A stretch of DNA of 9,314 nt from Streptomyces sp. NRRL S-337 (lineage in GTDB: Bacteria; Actinomycetota; Actinomycetes; Streptomycetales; Streptomycetaceae), in contig NZ_JOIX01000137.1 in the NCBI RefSeq assembly GCF_000720175.1, positions 1 to 9,314 on the forward strand, in the 5' to 3' direction. The notes beneath the pieces are model-generated. The model searched no databases. It was not told where the DNA came from and was given only the letters and a program-made list of their open reading frames with translations. The translations under genes and the position numbers were made by a program. This document shows, in pieces, positions 5,152 through 9,314 of this stretch. Each line of letters starts with the position of its first letter. Position 1 is the first letter of the stretch.

Positions 5152-7173
5152 ATGACAGCGACGACCGACGGAAGCACCGGAGCACTGCCGCCCCGGGCCC
5201 CTTCGGCCAGCGATGCCACCGCTGAGAAAACGACCGCACCGGCCCGCAGGACCGCCACCGCCGTCGCCGAGGACACGGCCGAGGCCGCCCGCCGCGCGAC
5301 CGCCCGCGCCACCGATTATCTGCTCTCCGTCCAGGACCCGGCCGGATGGTGGAAGGGCGACCTCGAGACCAACGTCACGATGGACGCCGAGGACCTGCTG
5401 CTCCGTCAGTTCCTGGGCATCTCGGACCCCCGGACCACCGAGGCCGCCGCCCGCCACATCCGCGGCAAGCAGCGCACCGACGGCACCTGGGCCACCTTCC
5501 ACGGCGGGCCCGGTGAGCTCTCCACCACCATCGAGGCCTACGTCGCCCTGCGGCTCGCCGGGGACGCAACCGACGCCCCGCACATGGCCGCCGCGTCCGC
5601 CTGGATCCGCGAGCAGGGCGGGGTCGCCGCCTCCCGGGTCTTCACCCGCATCTGGCTGGCCCTCTTCGGTTGGTGGAAGTGGGAGGACCTGCCCCAGCTC
5701 CCGCCGGAGCTCATCTTCTTCCCGAAGTGGTTCCCGCTCAACATCTACGACTTCGGGTGCTGGGCGCGGCAGACCATCGTGCCGCTGACCATCGTCTCCG
5801 CCAAACGCCCGGTCCGCCCGGCGCCGTTCGCCCTCGACGAGCTGCACACCGATCCGTGCCGCCCCGACCCGCCCCGCCCGCTCGCCCCGGCCATCAGCTG
5901 GGACGGCGTCTTCCAGCGCCTCGACAAGGCGCTGCGGGTCTACCACAAGGTCGCGCTGCGCAAGCTGCGCCGCACCGCGATGCGCTCGGCGGCCCGCTGG
6001 ATCATCGAACGGCAGGAGAACGACGGCTGCTGGGGCGGCATCCAGCCGCCCGCCGTGTACTCCATCATCGCCCTGCACCTCCTCGGCTACGACCTCGACC
6101 ACCCCGTGCTGCGCGAGGGACTGGCCTCCCTCGACCGGTTCGCGGTCCGGCGCGAGGACGGTTCCCGGATGATCGAGGCCTGCCAGTCCCCGGTCTGGGA
6201 CACCTGCCTCGCCACCATCGCGCTCGCCGACGCCGGACTGCCCGCCGACCACCCGCAGCTGGTCAAGGCCGCCGACTGGATGCTCGCCGAGCAGATCGAC
6301 CGGCCCGGCGACTGGAGCGTCAAGCGTCCCCAACTCCCGCCCGGCGGCTGGGGGTTCGAGTTCCACAACGACAACTACCCGGACATCGACGACACCGCCG
6401 AGGTGGTGCTCGCACTGCGCCGGGTCAAGCACCCCGACCCGCAGCGGGTGGCCGCGGCGGTGGACCGCGCGGTGCGCTGGAACTTCGGGATGCAGTCCCG
6501 GGACGGCGGCTGGGGCGCCTTCGACGTCGACAACACCAGCCCGTTCCCCAACCGCCTGCCGTTCTGCGACTTCGGCGAGGTCATCGACCCGCCGTCGGCC
6601 GACGTCACCGCCCACGTCGTGGAGATGCTCGCCGAGGTCGGCCGCACCCACGATCCGCGCACCCGCCGCGGCATCGCCTGGCTGCTCGCCGAACAGGAGC
6701 CCAGCGGCGCCTGGTTCGGACGCTGGGGCACCAACTACGTCTACGGCACCGGCTCGGTGCTGCCCGCGCTCGCCGCGGCCGGCATCCCCGCCTCCCACCC
6801 GGCCGTGCGCCGCGCCGTCGGCTGGCTGGAGCGGGTGCAGAACGACGACGGCGGCTGGGGCGAGGACCAGCGGTCGTACGCGGAGCCCGAGGCCTGGGCC
6901 GGGCGCGGCGCCTCGACCGCCTCGCAGACCGCGTGGGCGCTGATGGCGCTGCTCGCGGCCGGGGAGCGGGACAGTGAGGCGGTGCGGCGCGGGGTGCGGT
7001 ATCTGGCCGCGACCCAGCGCGAGGACGGTTCCTGGGACGAGCCGTACTTCACCGGTACCGGCTTCCCCTGGGACTTCTCCATCAACTACCACCTCTACCG
7101 CCAGGTCTTCCCGCTGACCGCCCTGGGCCGCTACGTCAACGGCGGACCGGCCGGAGCACCGGTGGGGGCCTGA
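5152..7173 (+). CDS. shc: Squalene-hopene cyclase
   Basis: This 673-residue class II triterpene cyclase protonates and cyclises squalene to hopene (and some hopanol); such enzymes are monotopic membrane proteins. The catalytic DXDDTA motif is DIDDTA at residues 411-416. QW-type repeats that brace the alpha-barrels are visible near residues 61 (QDPAGWW), 107 (QRTDGTW), 288 (QENDGCW), 448 (QSRDGGW), 515 (QEPSGAW), 563 (QNDDGGW) and 622 (QREDGSW). Residues 1-50 are an Ala/Thr-rich low-complexity extension ahead of the first repeat. ATG 5152 has AAGGGGAAG (5141-5149) just upstream. The gene follows the prenyl synthase after 108 bp and its TGA shares one base with the hpnG ATG (TGATG). Length and motifs agree with a full, active enzyme. 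Also known as hpnF. Confidence 0.97.
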   Translation: MTATTDGSTGALPPRAPSASDATAEKTTAPARRTATAVAEDTAEAARRATARATDYLLSVQDPAGWWKGDLETNVTMDAEDLLLRQFLGISDPRTTEAAARHIRGKQRTDGTWATFHGGPGELSTTIEAYVALRLAGDATDAPHMAAASAWIREQGGVAASRVFTRIWLALFGWWKWEDLPQLPPELIFFPKWFPLNIYDFGCWARQTIVPLTIVSAKRPVRPAPFALDELHTDPCRPDPPRPLAPAISWDGVFQRLDKALRVYHKVALRKLRRTAMRSAARWIIERQENDGCWGGIQPPAVYSIIALHLLGYDLDHPVLREGLASLDRFAVRREDGSRMIEACQSPVWDTCLATIALADAGLPADHPQLVKAADWMLAEQIDRPGDWSVKRPQLPPGGWGFEFHNDNYPDIDDTAEVVLALRRVKHPDPQRVAAAVDRAVRWNFGMQSRDGGWGAFDVDNTSPFPNRLPFCDFGEVIDPPSADVTAHVVEMLAEVGRTHDPRTRRGIAWLLAEQEPSGAWFGRWGTNYVYGTGSVLPALAAAGIPASHPAVRRAVGWLERVQNDDGGWGEDQRSYAEPEAWAGRGASTASQTAWALMALLAAGERDSEAVRRGVRYLAATQREDGSWDEPYFTGTGFPWDFSINYHLYRQVFPLTALGRYVNGGPAGAPVGA

Positions 7174-7841
7174 TGCCGAGACGGTCCCCCGCGCGTCGGG
7201 AGCCCCCGCTGCTGGTCGCCTGTGCGCTCGGCATCGAGCGGTTCGCGCTGCGCGGGGGAGACCGGGCGGCGTCGCCCGGCGAGAGCCGGCCCGGGCTGGT
7301 CGTGCTGCGCACCGGCATGGGCCCCCAGGCGGCCGAACGCGCCCTCGCCGATGCGCTCCGTGACGGCTCCGACACCGCCCGTTCGCCCGTCGTCGCCAGC
7401 GGCTTCTGCGCCGGCCTCGCGCCCGGTATGCGCCCGGGGGACGTGGTCGTCGCCGAGGCCACCCGGGACCACCGCCCGGGCCTGCCGGACGTGCCCTGCC
7501 GCGACAACGGGCCGCTGGTCGGCGCCCTGCGGCAGCGCGGCCTGACCGTGCACCGCGGGCTGCTGCGCGGCTCCGACCACGTCGTACGCGGCGCGGAACG
7601 GGCCGAGCTGCACGCCTCCGGCGCGATCGCGGTGGACATGGAGTCCGCCGCCACGCTCCACACGGCCCGGCGGTCCGGCGCCCGTCCGGTTGCGGCCGTC
7701 CGGGTGGTCGTGGACGCTCCAGAACATGAACTCGTCCGCATCGGCACGGTGCGCGGGGGAATATCGGCCTTCCGCGTGCTGCGCAGTGTGCTTCCCGTTT
7801 TCTATGAATGGCACCGTTCTTTGCTGCTCCCCAGGAGGTGA
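7173..7841 (+). CDS. hpnG: HpnG, hopanoid-associated (adenosylhopane) nucleoside phosphorylase
   Basis: This 222-residue protein of the PNP/UDP-phosphorylase superfamily removes adenine from adenosylhopane in the route to ribosylhopane and bacteriohopanetetrol. An N-terminal strand, PPLLVACALGIE (residues 11-22), begins the core fold. RTGMGPQAAERAL supplies a Gly-containing phosphate-loop region. GFCAGLAPGMRPGDVVVA is the conserved central block. IAVDMESA (V154, D155, M156, E157) holds the Glu that binds the ribose in this superfamily. ATG 7173 shares one base with the shc stop, with only a weak G-rich ribosome site, so translation is probably coupled to shc. The stop is embedded in the hpnH ribosome site region. 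Protein length is typical for HpnG, which is shorter than housekeeping phosphorylases. The position directly before hpnH supports the assignment. Confidence 0.9.
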   Translation: MPRRSPARREPPLLVACALGIERFALRGGDRAASPGESRPGLVVLRTGMGPQAAERALADALRDGSDTARSPVVASGFCAGLAPGMRPGDVVVAEATRDHRPGLPDVPCRDNGPLVGALRQRGLTVHRGLLRGSDHVVRGAERAELHASGAIAVDMESAATLHTARRSGARPVAAVRVVVDAPEHELVRIGTVRGGISAFRVLRSVLPVFYEWHRSLLLPRR

Positions 7842-7846
7842 GCCAG

Positions 7847-8872
7847 ATGGCCATGCCGCTCCGTCAGTCCATCCGGGTCGGGACCTATCTTTTTGAACAG
7901 AAGATGATCCGGCGGCGCGAGAAATTCCCCCTCATCGTCGAGCTGGAACCGCTCTTCGCATGCAATCTGAAATGTGAGGGCTGCGGAAAGATCCAGCATC
8001 CGGCCGGGGTGCTCAAGCAGCGGATGCCGGTGGCGCAGGCGGTCGGCGCGGTCCTGGAGTCCGGCGCCCCGATGGTCTCCATCGCCGGCGGAGAACCCCT
8101 GATGCACCCGCAGATCGACGAGATCGTACGGCAGTTGGTGGCCAAGCGGAAATACGTCTTCCTGTGCACCAACGCCATGTTGCTGCGCAAGAAGTTGGAC
8201 AAGTTCACCCCCTCGCCCTATTTCGCGTTCGCGGTGCACATCGACGGAATGCGCGAACGGCACGACGAATCCGTCGCCAAGGAAGGCGTGTTCGACGAGG
8301 CGGTCGCGGCGATCAAGGAAGCCAAGCGGCGCGGATTCCGGGTCACCACCAACTCCACCTTCTTCAACACCGACACCCCGCAGACCATCATCGAGGTCCT
8401 CAACTTCCTCAACGACGACCTCCAGGTCGACGAGATGATGCTGTCGCCCGCCTACGCCTACGAGAAGGCCCCCGACCAGGAACACTTCCTCGGCGTCGAG
8501 CAGACCCGGGAACTGTTCCGCAAGGCGTTCGCCGGCGGCAACCGGCGCCGCTGGCGGCTCAACCACAGCCCGCTCTTCCTGGACTTCCTGGAGGGCAAGG
8601 CGGACTTCCCGTGCACGGCCTGGGCGATCCCCAACTACTCGCTGTTCGGCTGGCAGCGCCCCTGCTACCTGATGAGTGACGGATACGTGCCGACGTACCG
8701 GGAACTCATCGAGGAGACGGACTGGGACAAATACGGCCGGGGCAAGGACCCGCGCTGCGCCAACTGCATGGCGCACTGCGGCTACGAACCCACCGCCGTT
8801 CTCGCCACCATGGGCTCCCTCAAGGAATCCCTCCGAGCGGCGAAGGAGACCGTCGCCGGAAACCGCGGCTGA
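7847..8872 (+). CDS. hpnH: HpnH, radical SAM adenosylhopane synthase
   Basis: This 341-residue radical SAM enzyme adds the 5'-deoxyadenosyl radical to hopene, forming adenosylhopane, the first step of side-chain extension. The FeS motif is CNLKCEGC (C39, C43, C46; CxxxCxxC). It is followed by the SAM-binding '[13 protein letters not shown]' block (GGEP) and by [13 protein letters not shown], as in other HpnH proteins. The C-terminal third carries five cysteines (C256, C273, C304, C307, C311), three of them in [11 protein letters not shown] 7847 is chosen because AGGAGG (7833-7838) lies 8 nt upstream. An earlier in-frame ATG at 7808 lies inside hpnG and has no such site. It begins 5 nt after the hpnG stop. 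Length is close to the usual one for the family, and the function is secure from motif and neighbourhood. Confidence 0.95.
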   Translation: MAMPLRQSIRVGTYLFEQKMIRRREKFPLIVELEPLFACNLKCEGCGKIQHPAGVLKQRMPVAQAVGAVLESGAPMVSIAGGEPLMHPQIDEIVRQLVAKRKYVFLCTNAMLLRKKLDKFTPSPYFAFAVHIDGMRERHDESVAKEGVFDEAVAAIKEAKRRGFRVTTNSTFFNTDTPQTIIEVLNFLNDDLQVDEMMLSPAYAYEKAPDQEHFLGVEQTRELFRKAFAGGNRRRWRLNHSPLFLDFLEGKADFPCTAWAIPNYSLFGWQRPCYLMSDGYVPTYRELIEETDWDKYGRGKDPRCANCMAHCGYEPTAVLATMGSLKESLRAAKETVAGNRG

Positions 8873-8882
8873 CCGTCTGCCC

Positions 8883-8913
8883 GAGGGAGCCCGCCGCCGC
8901 GGCGGGCTCCCTC
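8883..8913 (+). terminator. Hairpin between hpnH and dxs (terminator or attenuating element)
   Basis: A perfect 14-bp inverted repeat (arms 8883-8896 and 8900-8913, loop CCG) begins 10 nt after the hpnH stop. No T run follows. It resembles an intrinsic actinomycete terminator, but dxs starts only 36 nt after it with no evident promoter in between. Partial termination, setting lower dxs expression, or an RNA 3'-end stabiliser is therefore as likely as full termination. Confidence 0.6.
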
Positions 8914-8949
8914 CGCCACGGCCGCCGAACGACCCGAGGGGGACCGAAC

Positions 8950-9314
8950 ATGACGATGCTGGAACACATCACCGGACCGCGCGACCTCAAGGCGCTCCCC
9001 GCCGACCGCCTGCCCCAACTCGCCGAGGAGATCCGGCACTTCCTCGTCCACGCGGTGTCCCGCACCGGCGGCCATCTGGGCCCCAACCTGGGCGTGGTCG
9101 AGCTGACCCTCGCCCTGCACCGGGTCTTCGACTCACCCGTCGACCGCATTCTGTGGGACACCGGCCACCAGTCCTACGTCCACAAGCTGCTCACCGGCCG
9201 ACAGGACTTCTCCAAGCTGCGGGCCAAGGGCGGTCTGTCGGGCTACCCCTCGCGGGCGGAGTCGGCACACGACGTCATCGAGAACAGCCACGCCTCGACG
9301 GTCCTGGGCTGGGC
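8950..9314 (+). CDS. dxs: 1-deoxy-D-xylulose-5-phosphate synthase (5' part, runs off the window)
   Basis: The first 121 codons are present. Dxs is a thiamine-diphosphate enzyme joining pyruvate and glyceraldehyde 3-phosphate, the entry step of the MEP route to IPP/DMAPP. The N-terminal signature is clear: [20 protein letters not shown], then [17 protein letters not shown], then [20 protein letters not shown]. The histidines in GGHLG and DTGHQ are among those that contact cofactor and substrate. The usual residue after DTGHQ is Ala; here it is Ser (GHQSY). ATG 8950 is preceded by GAGGGGGA (8936-8943, 6-nt spacing); a second ATG two codons later is possible. Placement after hpnH suggests a copy devoted to isoprenoid supply for hopanoids, and the host may well have another dxs elsewhere (inference). 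Confidence 0.95.
   Translation, partial: MTMLEHITGPRDLKALPADRLPQLAEEIRHFLVHAVSRTGGHLGPNLGVVELTLALHRVFDSPVDRILWDTGHQSYVHKLLTGRQDFSKLRAKGGLSGYPSRAESAHDVIENSHASTVLGW

Noticed and set aside
3910..7854. Very long open frame on the - strand (over 1300 codons)
   Set aside because: It lies opposite the prenyl synthase, shc and hpnG, all with clear family motifs. The translation is Gly/Val/Asp/Arg-rich without any recognisable domain, the usual product of antisense frames in high-GC DNA.
7780..7960. Locally more AT-rich stretch at the hpnG/hpnH junction, possible sign of transfer
   Set aside because: It is short, contains intact conserved protein sequence on both sides and is best explained by weak mRNA structure near the hpnH start.

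Overview
The window is very GC-rich, with strong G/C bias at third codon positions, GTG starts, and many 1-4 nt gene overlaps. This, together with the protein sequences, points to an actinomycete, most likely Streptomyces. It holds an almost complete hopanoid (pentacyclic triterpenoid lipid) biosynthesis operon, all on the + strand.

Layout. Positions 1-124 hold the 3' end of an ABC-transporter ATPase of the polysaccharide/teichoic-acid exporter type, closed by a perfect 13-bp hairpin terminator (141-172). A gene-free leader of about 270-320 bp (173 to 446 or 493) separates it from the operon. The leader contains a 14-bp palindrome, two short direct repeats, a -10-like hexamer and a possible 16-codon upstream ORF. 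Then follow hpnC (494-1441), hpnD (1438-2391), an unrecognised 35-codon ORF (2388-2495), hpnE (2492-3925), a polyprenyl diphosphate synthase (3922-5043), a 108-bp gap with a hairpin, shc/hpnF (5152-7173), hpnG (7173-7841) and hpnH (7847-8872). A 14-bp hairpin (8883-8913) precedes the 5' part of dxs (8950 to the window end).

How the genes work together. Dxs starts the MEP pathway to IPP/DMAPP, and the prenyl synthase condenses these, presumably to farnesyl diphosphate. HpnD joins two FPP into presqualene diphosphate, HpnC converts that to hydroxysqualene, and HpnE reduces it to squalene. Shc cyclises squalene to hopene. HpnH (radical SAM) adds the 5'-deoxyadenosyl group, and HpnG removes adenine to give a (phospho)ribosyl-hopane, the precursor of bacteriohopanepolyols. 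The pathway roles are established knowledge for these families; their assignment here rests on motifs and gene order.

The main pathway is well known. The less-described parts are the 35-codon ORF, which has its own Shine-Dalgarno and is locked by ATGA overlaps to hpnD and hpnE; the leader ORF that meets hpnC by a GTGA overlap; the repeat/palindrome cluster upstream; and the C-terminal cysteine cluster of HpnH.
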